Source of the DNA: Rhizobium rosettiformans
Lineage (GTDB): Bacteria > Pseudomonadota > Alphaproteobacteria > Rhizobiales > Rhizobiaceae
Direction: 5' to 3'
Assembly: GCF_016806065.1 (NCBI RefSeq)
Contig: NZ_CP032405.1
Location: 3,562,001 to 3,626,000, forward strand
DNA length: 64,000 nucleotides
The notes under the pieces are model-generated. The model did not search any database. It was not told the DNA's origin and was given only the letters and a program-made list of their open reading frames with translations. Positions 43,652 through 50,341 of the stretch are shown piece after piece (position 1 is the stretch's first letter; each line of letters opens with the position of its first letter). Made by a program: the position numbers and the translations under genes.

Positions 43652-45043
43652 CACGAAACGCCGGGCCGCCTGCGCCAGCACATCGGGCGCAAAACCGGAA
43701 AAGCCGATCACCAGTCCGCGCCGTTTCGTCTCGCCATGATAAAGCGGCGACAACGCCTTGACCCCGAAACCGACGGCCCGCGCCTCAGCCGCCAGCGCCA
43801 CATCGTCTTCCGCACCGTCGAGCTCGGCCACCAGATGCAAGCCCTGTTCCGGCACGCTAACCGTCAGCCGGGCGCATTCCAAAGCCTCCACCAGCGCATC
43901 CCGCGCCGCCTTCACCCGCTTGCGCGCCCGCTTGATATGCGCCGAAAAATGCCCGTCGCGCAGGAATTCGGTGAGCGCATCCTCGGCAAGCGTCGAGGGA
44001 AAGCGATCGGTTAGCCGGCGAATGGTCAGCACCCGCTCACGTAAATGCCGAGGCACCACGAGATAGCCGAAACGAAAACCCGGCAGCAGCGTCTTGGAAA
44101 ACGTGCCGAGATAGATCACCCGGCCCTCGCCATCGATACCTTGCAGCGCGCTCAAGGGCGGCCCGGCAAAGCGGAACTCGCTGTCGTAGTCATCCTCGAT
44201 GATATAGGCGCCCGCCGCCCGCGCCCAGTCGATGAGGGCAAGCCGCCTGGCCATGGAAAGCGTCACACCCAGCGGATATTGATGCGACGGCGTCACATAG
44301 ACCGCCTTCGCCTCAGGCGCAGCCGCAATCCCGGCCGAAACGTCAATCCCCTCGCCATCGACAGGCACTGGGTTCACGGCAAGCCCCGTGCCGTCAAACA
44401 ATTCGCGAGCCGCCGCATAACAAGGATCCTCGATCCACACGGGATCGCCAGGCTTCAGAAGCGCCCTGACCGCCAGATCCAGCCCCTGCTGCGTGCCCGC
44501 CGTCATGATCACCTGGCCCGGCTCGCAGACCACCCCGCGCGCCGCCTTGAGGTAGGCCGCCACTTCCACCCGGAGCGCATGGCTTCCCGCTGGATCGTTA
44601 TAATGAAAATGTCGCGCCGATGGCTGCGTCAGATGCCGGTTCATCAGCATGCGGAAGATCCGGAGCGTCGTCTCGTCCGCCGTCGAACAACCGAGCGCCC
44701 CGGGCAGCGGCGCAGACACCTCTTGAACCTCGATCACCTTCGGCTCCGGCACCGCCTGCAACAACGGCACAGCCTCGGCCACATAGGTCCCCGCCCCCAC
44801 CCGCGCCTCGGCGAAACCATCCGCCACCAACATTTCATAGGCCGCAACGGCCGCCCCGCGCGACACGCCGAAACGCTTCGCGATGTCCCGCGTCGTCGGC
44901 AGCTTGTCGCCGGGCTTCATCTGACCGCTCTCGATCAGCCCTCGCAGCGAACGATAGAGCGCCAGCCGCCGCGGCCCCTGCGCCGGCAGCATCGGCGTGC
45001 TCGCCGACCAGTCAGAATTGGTTCGGATAATTTTGGCCATCAT
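43589..45043 (-). CDS. MocR-family (GntR/aminotransferase fusion) regulator, PdxR-like
   Basis: About 484 residues. An N-terminal GntR winged helix (LPTTRDIAKRFGVSRGAAVAAYEML) is fused by a linker to a type I aminotransferase-like domain. The PLP lysine context is YLGTFSKTLLPGFRFGYLV, and IIEDDYDSEFRF carries the PLP aspartate. MocR proteins use PLP as effector. The gene is divergent from a pyridoxamine-phosphate-oxidase-fold gene, its likely target. The ATG at 45043 or 45040 is preferred; the frame is open six to seven codons further. Confidence 0.92.
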   Translation of the reverse strand: MMAKIIRTNSDWSASTPMLPAQGPRRLALYRSLRGLIESGQMKPGDKLPTTRDIAKRFGVSRGAAVAAYEMLVADGFAEARVGAGTYVAEAVPLLQAVPEPKVIEVQEVSAPLPGALGCSTADETTLRIFRMLMNRHLTQPSARHFHYNDPAGSHALRVEVAAYLKAARGVVCEPGQVIMTAGTQQGLDLAVRALLKPGDPVWIEDPCYAAARELFDGTGLAVNPVPVDGEGIDVSAGIAAAPEAKAVYVTPSHQYPLGVTLSMARRLALIDWARAAGAYIIEDDYDSEFRFAGPPLSALQGIDGEGRVIYLGTFSKTLLPGFRFGYLVVPRHLRERVLTIRRLTDRFPSTLAEDALTEFLRDGHFSAHIKRARKRVKAARDALVEALECARLTVSVPEQGLHLVAELDGAEDDVALAAEARAVGFGVKALSPLYHGETKRRGLVIGFSGFAPDVLAQAARRFVSGLQSLPMRDAVGPDRQHLR

Positions 45044-45060
45044 GGATCTTCTTTGGACCA
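45031..45060. promoter_or_regulatory. Tandem TTTGG(A)CCA repeats at the MocR start
   Basis: TTTTGGCCA (45031-45039) and CTTTGGACCA (45051-45060) are direct repeats about 20 bp apart, overlapping the MocR start codon and lying 45-75 bases before the divergent gene. MocR/PdxR proteins bind direct repeats, so this is a candidate operator. Confidence 0.35.
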
Positions 45061-45104
45061 ATCACAGCAACTACTCCTGCCGCATCAGCCGTCAGGAGGC
45101 AAGC

Positions 45105-45830
45105 ATGAACGACAGACCCGATACGCAATCCTTCCCCGTCACCCCGCGCAACCGGGCAAAGCGCCTGCACGAGCGCGCAGCCTATGACCGAGACGCCGTC
45201 TATGCCGTGCTCGATGCCGCCCTCCTCTGCCATGTCGCCTATGTCATCGACGGCCAGCCCTATTGCACGCCGACGATCCACTGGCGCGACGGCGACTGGC
45301 TGTTCTGGCACGGCTCGTCCGCCAGCCGCATGCTGAAGAGCCAGAAGGCCGGCATCCCCGTCTGCCTGACCGTTGCCCATCTCGACGGCCTGGTGCTCGC
45401 CCGCTCCGGCTTCCACCATTCGGCCAACTACCGCTCCGCCATGTGCTTCGGCACCGCCCACATCATCGACGACCCGGAAGAAAAGGCGGAAGCCTTAGAC
45501 GCCGTCGTCGACCGCTTCTATCCCGGCCGCACGGAAGTCCTGCGCGAAAACGATCCGCAGGAAGCCAAGGGAACCATGGTCATCGGCATGCGCATCGAGG
45601 AGGCCTCGGCCAAGGTCCGCGCCGGCGGCGTGTCCGACGATCCCGCCGATGTCGACGCCCGCGTCTGGGCCGGCGTCATCCCGGTCGAGACACGGCTCGG
45701 TACGCCCGAAATCTGCCCCAAGGTGCCGGAAGGCGTGACCTATCCCGACCACCTCGCCCACTTTCAAGCGGGCCGACGCCTCGACGAGGTCTTGACGGAG
45801 AGCCAGGGCCTCTACGAAAAGCTGGGGTGA
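45105..45830 (+). CDS. Pyridoxamine 5'-phosphate oxidase-fold flavin-binding protein
   Basis: A 241-residue split-barrel protein of the PNPOx-related FMN-binding (Nim/YhbP-like) group. The motif LLCHVAYVIDGQPYCTPTIHW and the stretch WHGSSASRMLKSQ are typical of that group. The start has CAGGAGG 6 bases upstream. It is probably controlled by the divergent MocR regulator. Whether it acts on B6 vitamers or is a general flavin reductase is not clear. Confidence 0.88.
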   Translation: MNDRPDTQSFPVTPRNRAKRLHERAAYDRDAVYAVLDAALLCHVAYVIDGQPYCTPTIHWRDGDWLFWHGSSASRMLKSQKAGIPVCLTVAHLDGLVLARSGFHHSANYRSAMCFGTAHIIDDPEEKAEALDAVVDRFYPGRTEVLRENDPQEAKGTMVIGMRIEEASAKVRAGGVSDDPADVDARVWAGVIPVETRLGTPEICPKVPEGVTYPDHLAHFQAGRRLDEVLTESQGLYEKLG

Positions 45831-45876
45831 ACGTGCCCCCTCTTGCGGGGCGCGCGCAGCGAAAGCGAGGCCCCGC

Positions 45877-46506
45877 ATGCAGACCCTATACGTCGTCACC
45901 CATCCGCAATCGATCCACCATGTCGAAGACCGCGTCGGTGGCTGGTACGATACCGGCCTCACCGATCTCGGACAGCGTCAGGCGACAGCGATCGCGACCT
46001 GCATCGCCGAACTCTGCGCCGGAAAGACCCCGTCGCTCGTCTCCTCCGACCTCCGCCGTTGCAGCGAGACCGCCGAAATCATCGGCAGACACCTCTCCCT
46101 CACGCCCCGCCTGACGCCCGGCCTGCGCGAGATGAGCTATGGCGTGGCGGAAGGAAAGCCACAGGCCTGGCTCGACAGCCGCTGCCTGCCCGTCCCGGAT
46201 GAAGGCAGCCTCGACGACACCGGCGGCATCGACGGCGCCGAAACCCGCCGCGAGATGGGCACACGTATTTACGGCGCCATGGATGCGCTGCAGGCCGATC
46301 CCGCAGATACGCTCGTCATCGTCACCCACGGCTTTGCGCTCACCTTCGTCATCGCCTGGTGGATCGGCATGCCGATCGACTGCCTCGGCCGGGTCAGTTT
46401 CCCCGTCACCCCTGGCAGCATCACCCATCTCGCAGAAAACACCCAGTGGAAGAGCCGCGCCGTGGTGACGCTGGGCGAGAGAGATCATCTCGCCGCCATC
46501 ACCTGA
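45877..46506 (+). CDS. Histidine phosphatase-family protein with altered catalytic motif
   Basis: The 209-residue phosphoglycerate mutase-like fold shows DTGLTDLGQRQA, SSDLRRCSETAEI with its conserved Arg, and VTHGFAL with the second His. The catalytic RHG loop, however, reads VTHPQS, so the Arg and Gly of the motif are replaced while the nucleophilic His remains. That may lower activity or change specificity. It follows the PNPOx-like gene by 46 bases and may share its transcript. Confidence 0.87.
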   Translation: MQTLYVVTHPQSIHHVEDRVGGWYDTGLTDLGQRQATAIATCIAELCAGKTPSLVSSDLRRCSETAEIIGRHLSLTPRLTPGLREMSYGVAEGKPQAWLDSRCLPVPDEGSLDDTGGIDGAETRREMGTRIYGAMDALQADPADTLVIVTHGFALTFVIAWWIGMPIDCLGRVSFPVTPGSITHLAENTQWKSRAVVTLGERDHLAAIT

Positions 46507-46510
46507 CGTC

Positions 46511-46945
46511 TTACCCCGCCTGCATCCACCCCTCGAGCTTTGCCCGCTGGTCCTCCGAAAACGGATGCGACTTGCGCGTCGTCTGGTCGAAATGCACCAC
46601 CACCGTCTCGGCCGAGGCACAGAGCCTGCCGTTCTGAAACACGGCCTGCTGCATGGAGACTGACGAGCGGCCGACCCGCGTCACCCGCGTGCCGATCTCA
46701 ACGGTCCCAGGCCACAAAACCTCGGCGATATAATTGATGTCGAGCTTGGCCAGCACGAAGGAAAACCCATCTTCGAGCAGCGGATCGTCCGGGTTGTAGA
46801 TCAGCTCCACACGACCCGTTTCCATGAAGGTCGCAAAGACCGCATTGTTGACATGCCCCTGCCGGTCCGTGTCGCCATAACGCAGCTTGTCGTAAGCCTG
46901 CCCCGCAAACTCCTCGAGCCGCAGCGCCTTCGTCTCATCATTCAT
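46511..46945 (-). CDS. Acyl-CoA thioesterase, 4HBT hotdog fold
   Basis: The 144-residue hotdog protein has the 4-hydroxybenzoyl-CoA thioesterase motif YGDTDRQGHVNNAVF with the catalytic Asp, and ends close to the convergent histidine-phosphatase gene (4 bases apart). It probably hydrolyses short- or medium-chain acyl-CoA in the cytoplasm. Substrate unknown. Confidence 0.9.
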   Translation of the reverse strand: MNDETKALRLEEFAGQAYDKLRYGDTDRQGHVNNAVFATFMETGRVELIYNPDDPLLEDGFSFVLAKLDINYIAEVLWPGTVEIGTRVTRVGRSSVSMQQAVFQNGRLCASAETVVVHFDQTTRKSHPFSEDQRAKLEGWMQAG

Positions 46946-47043
46946 CCCAGCTAAAATCCTACTGTCTGCTACCTACTGGCCGTAACTCAATTCGGCATTT
47001 CCCTAATTTCAGAAATCGCCGATTACTTACCAAAGCTGCCCGC

Positions 47044-47940
47044 TCACGCCGCCATGCCGATCATCTCGGAAAACGCATAACGCACGCTGTCAGCCACCGC
47101 TTGGATCGTCTCCGATGTCTCCTTGCCGGTGAGCAAGCGCACCTCGAACGACCCAAGCTCCGGCAGGCCGTGTTTGGCCCCGAGCGCCGTCATGTCGTCG
47201 GTGAGATAGCTGCGCGGAAGCGGCGCCACCGCGAGATCGGCGATGACGGCCGCCCGCTGAGCCATCGTATGGGCCGAGAGATAGGCAATCCGATAGGGCC
47301 GCTTGTCCTTGTCGAGCCGCGCCAGCGCATCCGCCCGCCAGCAGCAGCCATCCTCCCAGATCGACACGGGCAAGGGATCGCGCATATGCGCCGTGCCGCA
47401 TTTCGCCCCCGCCCAGACCAACTGCTCCTGGTGGATCACCTCGCCCTCATGCACCACCTGGCCCGGCGCGCAATTGACCAGCGTCAGATCCAGCCGCTGC
47501 TCGGCAAGCCGGCGCCGAAGGGCGCCCGATGTGTCGACCGTCAGGTCCACCATGATCAGCGGGTAGAGCTCGGCAAAGCGCCTGAGGATCGTCGGCATGA
47601 AACGCTCGCCGATATCATCGGGCGCGCCGAGCCTGACAACCCCCTTCATCTCCGGCATGCGGAAACGCCCCACCGCCTCATTCGACAGCGCCAGCATCCG
47701 CCTTGCATAGGGAAGCAGCACCTCGCCGCTTTCCGTCAGCGTCACCGAGCGCGCATCGCGCAGAAACAGCGTCACATTCAGCTGCTCCTCCAGCTTCTTG
47801 ATCTGCATCGAGACGGCGGATGGCGTGCGATAGACGCGATCGGCGGCCGTGGTGAAACTGCCGGTCTCGGCGATCGCCACGAAGGTCCGGAGGACATCGT
47901 TGTCGAGCAGCGGAAGCGGCTGGCGCAGCATGAGTGTCAT
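47044..47940 (-). CDS. LysR-family transcriptional regulator
   Basis: The 298-residue regulator has the N-terminal HTH (TFVAIAETGSFTTAADRVYRT, then SAVSMQIKKLEEQL) and a periplasmic-binding-like C-terminal sensor domain. It is divergent from a short DUF1127-like gene, and the interval holds two LysR-type boxes, so it probably controls the small genes and itself. Confidence 0.94.
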   Translation of the reverse strand: MTLMLRQPLPLLDNDVLRTFVAIAETGSFTTAADRVYRTPSAVSMQIKKLEEQLNVTLFLRDARSVTLTESGEVLLPYARRMLALSNEAVGRFRMPEMKGVVRLGAPDDIGERFMPTILRRFAELYPLIMVDLTVDTSGALRRRLAEQRLDLTLVNCAPGQVVHEGEVIHQEQLVWAGAKCGTAHMRDPLPVSIWEDGCCWRADALARLDKDKRPYRIAYLSAHTMAQRAAVIADLAVAPLPRSYLTDDMTALGAKHGLPELGSFEVRLLTGKETSETIQAVADSVRYAFSEMIGMAA

Positions 47941-47951
47941 GGCGATAGACC

Positions 47952-48005
47952 TTCAACAAAATTGAACTTGAAGACGATACTATTGCGTTTGATTGAATGT
48001 CAATC
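47952..48005. promoter_or_regulatory. LysR-type boxes in the LysR/DUF1127-like interval
   Basis: TTCAA-CAAAA-TTGAA (47952-47966) and GATTG-AATGT-CAATC (47991-48005) are two perfect 5-bp inverted repeats with 5-base spacers, matching the T-N11-A form bound by LysR proteins. Their centres are 39 bp apart. Confidence 0.55.
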
Positions 48006-48051
48006 CGCGTGCATCCTTCACCTCATAGACCGCAAATAGGAGGATTGCTGC

Positions 48052-48252
48052 ATGACACAGCTTGGTTTCCAGACCGTCCAGCAGAAGCTTGAGGCACTGC
48101 TCAGCAACACCCGCCGCTACGCCGTACGCGAGCAGACTCGGCAAGCACTCGCCATCCTCGGCCCCGCCCTGCGCGACGATCTCGGCCTCACCCGCCACCG
48201 TCAATTGATCAGCTTTCAGAATGACAAACATCAGAAACATTCGTTTGATTGA
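48052..48252 (+). CDS. Small DUF1127-like protein (first)
   Basis: The 66-residue frame starts behind AGGAGG. Its middle (QALAILGPALRDDLGLTRHRQL) resembles the C-terminal half of DUF1127 proteins, small Arg-rich proteins tied to phosphate, carbon and RNA metabolism in alphaproteobacteria. The last 15 residues (FQNDKHQKHSFD) look unlike the family. It is divergent from the LysR gene. Confidence 0.6.
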   Translation: MTQLGFQTVQQKLEALLSNTRRYAVREQTRQALAILGPALRDDLGLTRHRQLISFQNDKHQKHSFD

Positions 48253-48330
48253 TGAAACGAAGGCGAGCAAAACAAAGCCAGGCCCGGGCGACAGAGCGAA
48301 AGACGGGCCGCCACCAAGAGGATAACGACC

Positions 48331-48609
48331 ATGACCATGGTTTGCTGCGATACCCCTTTGCCTCGGTCGAGTTCCCGGCCGATTCCGCGAATGATCGCCG
48401 GCGCCAAGCGCGCCCGCATCGCCTCCGCCGCCTCGACGCTCGATGAGCGCGCCAGCCGCGCCGCCGATCGCATCGCGACGGCCATGAAAGTCCTCGCACG
48501 CGCATTCGCCGATCACCGCCGCCAGCGTCTTGACGCGGCCGCCCTCGAAGCCCTGCCCTTTGACCTGCGGAAGGATCTCGGCTGGCCTGCCGGCGACACA
48601 AACGGCTGA
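48331..48609 (+). CDS. Small DUF1127-like protein (second)
   Basis: A 92-residue basic protein starting behind AAGAGGATAACG. The C-terminus LEALPFDLRKDLGWPAGD matches the DUF1127 tail (L-P-x-x-L-R-x-D-L-G). The N-terminal half is Arg/Ala-rich and probably disordered. It follows the first small gene by 78 bases, and a strong hairpin lies 43 bases after its stop, so the two probably form one unit. Confidence 0.65.
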   Translation: MTMVCCDTPLPRSSSRPIPRMIAGAKRARIASAASTLDERASRAADRIATAMKVLARAFADHRRQRLDAAALEALPFDLRKDLGWPAGDTNG

Positions 48610-48651
48610 CGCGCGCCAGGCACCCCGGCGGCAAAATCACCCGCCCCGACA

Positions 48652-48693
48652 CCCCGTTTGCGACGCAGCCGCCCCACAACGTCGCAAACGGGG
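48652..48693 (+). terminator. Strong 14-bp hairpin after the DUF1127-like genes
   Basis: CCCCGTTTGCGACG (48652-48665) and CGTCGCAAACGGGG (48680-48693) are perfectly complementary around a 14-base loop. A short CGTTT follows 8 bases later, but there is no long T-run, so termination is probable rather than certain. Confidence 0.6.
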
Positions 48694-48848
48694 CAGCGCC
48701 CGTTTCCCATCCCAGACCACCCCGCTCTCTGAAATCAAAGCTTTTCAACTGCCTGCGTCCTGCCCACCGCAGTCGCCTGGTCCACGGCGTCGCAGCCTGA
48801 AAAAAGTCGGAAAATGTCGTTCTTTAGCAATTGCCGATGCGGTCGCGG

Positions 48849-48887
48849 CGCGCGATAGGATGACAATGTCGTAAAACGACTATCGCG
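48849..48887. promoter_or_regulatory. Nested inverted repeats ahead of the GlxA-type regulator gene
   Basis: An outer pair GCGCGATAG (48849-48857) and CTATCGCGC (48879-48887) is perfect over 9 bp with centres 30 bp apart. Inside it lies GTCGT-AAA-ACGAC (48867-48879). AATGTCGT occurs both here (48864) and 51 bp upstream (48813). It is probably an operator for the regulator itself or another factor. Confidence 0.45.
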
Positions 48888-48953
48888 CCGAACGATTCAG
48901 GCGGAGCATGATGGAAAACAAGGGAACGGCAGCAAGGACATCAGGGCATCATC

Positions 48954-49979
48954 ATGAGCAAGATACAGCCGCAAACCAAGAAGCGTTCGATCGTCTTCTT
49001 CCTCGTCCCGCATTTCACCCTTCTGCCCTTTGCCGGCGCCATCGAGACGCTGCGCATCGCCAACCGCATGCTGGGTTACGCCGCTTATGAGTGGCGCCTC
49101 GCCTCTGTCGATGGCCAGAAGGTCTATTCCTCTTCCGGCATCGGCATTGAGGTGAATTCCTCGCTCGCCGACGAGCGCCGCTTTCTCGGCGGCGAAAACC
49201 GCCCGAACATGGCGATCGTCTGTTCCGGCATCTATGTCGAGGAGTTCAACAACAAGTCGGTCAACGCATGGCTGCGCGAAGCCTATAACCGCAATGTCGC
49301 CGTCGGCTCGCTCTGTACGGGCGCCCATGTGCTGGCCCAGGCCGGCCTGTTGAACGGCAAGCGCTGCGCCATTCACTGGGAAAACCTGCCCGGCTTTTCC
49401 GAAACCTTCCCCCAGGCCGAAGTCTATGCCGACCTCTATGAAGTCGACGGCAATCTCTACACCTGCGCCGGCGGCACCGCCTCGCTCGACATGATGCTGA
49501 ACCTGATCGGCCAGGATTTTGGCGAAGGCCTCGTCAACCGCGTCTGCGAACAGCACCTGACCGACCGCGTCCGCTCCGCCAACGACCGCCAGCGTCTGCC
49601 GCTCAGAGCCCGCCTCGGCGTGCAGAATTCCAAGGTGCTGCAGATCATCGAGTTGATGGAAGCCAATCTCGCAGAACCACTGTCGCTGCTGGAAATCGCC
49701 GACGACGCCGGCCTCTCGCGCCGCCAGATCGAGCGTCTCTTCAGACAGGAAATGGGCCGCTCCCCCGCCCGCTACTATCTCGAAATCCGCCTCGACCGCG
49801 CCCGCCACCTGCTCGTCCAGTCCTCCATGCCTGTCGTCGAAGTCGCCGTCGCCTGCGGCTTCGTCTCCGCGTCGCATTTCTCAAAGTGTTACCGCGAACT
49901 CTACAACCGCTCCCCCCAGCAGGAGCGCGCGGAGCGCAAGCTGACGATGTCGAGCAATAGGACGGGGGTTGTGGTGTAA
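48954..49979 (+). CDS. GlxA-type AraC-family transcriptional regulator
   Basis: The 341-residue protein joins an N-terminal DJ-1/PfpI-like domain (nucleophile-elbow Cys121 in GSLCTGAH) to a C-terminal double HTH (LSLLEIADDAGLSRRQIERLFRQEMG and VVEVAVACGFVSASHFSKCYRELY). Members GbdR, CdhR and ArgR-like sense glycine betaine, carnitine and arginine, so it is a candidate controller of the methylamine/betaine-type cluster at 28-40 kb, though it lies 9 kb from it. This link is inference. Confidence 0.92.
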   Translation: MSKIQPQTKKRSIVFFLVPHFTLLPFAGAIETLRIANRMLGYAAYEWRLASVDGQKVYSSSGIGIEVNSSLADERRFLGGENRPNMAIVCSGIYVEEFNNKSVNAWLREAYNRNVAVGSLCTGAHVLAQAGLLNGKRCAIHWENLPGFSETFPQAEVYADLYEVDGNLYTCAGGTASLDMMLNLIGQDFGEGLVNRVCEQHLTDRVRSANDRQRLPLRARLGVQNSKVLQIIELMEANLAEPLSLLEIADDAGLSRRQIERLFRQEMGRSPARYYLEIRLDRARHLLVQSSMPVVEVAVACGFVSASHFSKCYRELYNRSPQQERAERKLTMSSNRTGVVV

Positions 49980-50341
49980 GACGCCACCCCCACCCGCTCT
50001 CCCCCCTTGTGGGGGAGATGGCCGGCAGGCCAGAGGGGGGTATCACACGGCATAACGCTGGCCACACCCAAACATTTACTGAGGCCAGGGCGCCTGCCCA
50101 AGCGGCTCTCGAAGCACCGAGGCCAGACCAGCCCCACCCGCTCTCGTAATTCGTGGGTGCTTACGCCCACGCCTCAGGATTAAGGCTGATCTCTGGCTAC
50201 ACCCGATCCGCACGATGTGGAGCGAGGATAAATTGCGCGGCAGAAGCGACCTCAGTCCACAACCTGCAGGCTGGATCATCATCCGAAACCTGAGCGCCAA
50301 AGGTACCTCAATAGCGGATAGAGGTGGGAAAACCCGTTCAG
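49980..50341. other. Gene-free stretch with a rhizobial palindromic repeat
   Basis: Apart from the repeat at 49997-50042 no gene or RNA was seen in these 362 bases. From about 50100 on, the composition becomes less GC-rich, leading into the orphan gene on the minus strand. Confidence 0.5.
49997..50042. repeat. Rhizobial G/C-rich palindromic repeat, copy A
   Basis: CTCTCCCCCC-TTGT-GGGGGAGATG forms the first hairpin, a short GGCC-GGCA-GGCC hairpin follows, and AGAGGGGGGTA closes the unit and can also pair with its left end. Nearly identical ends occur in copy C inside uvrB. Elements of this kind are scattered through Rhizobium/Agrobacterium genomes. Confidence 0.8.

Larger units (their letters stand above)
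48610..48953. other. Interval between DUF1127-like and GlxA-type genes
   Basis: No gene was found in these 344 bases. The left part holds the terminator-like hairpin at 48652, the right part the palindromes and promoter of the GlxA-type regulator gene. Confidence 0.6.

Noticed and set aside
50046..50341. A non-coding RNA in the interval before the orphan gene
   Set aside because: No stable extended hairpin set or promoter-terminator pair could be seen by eye.
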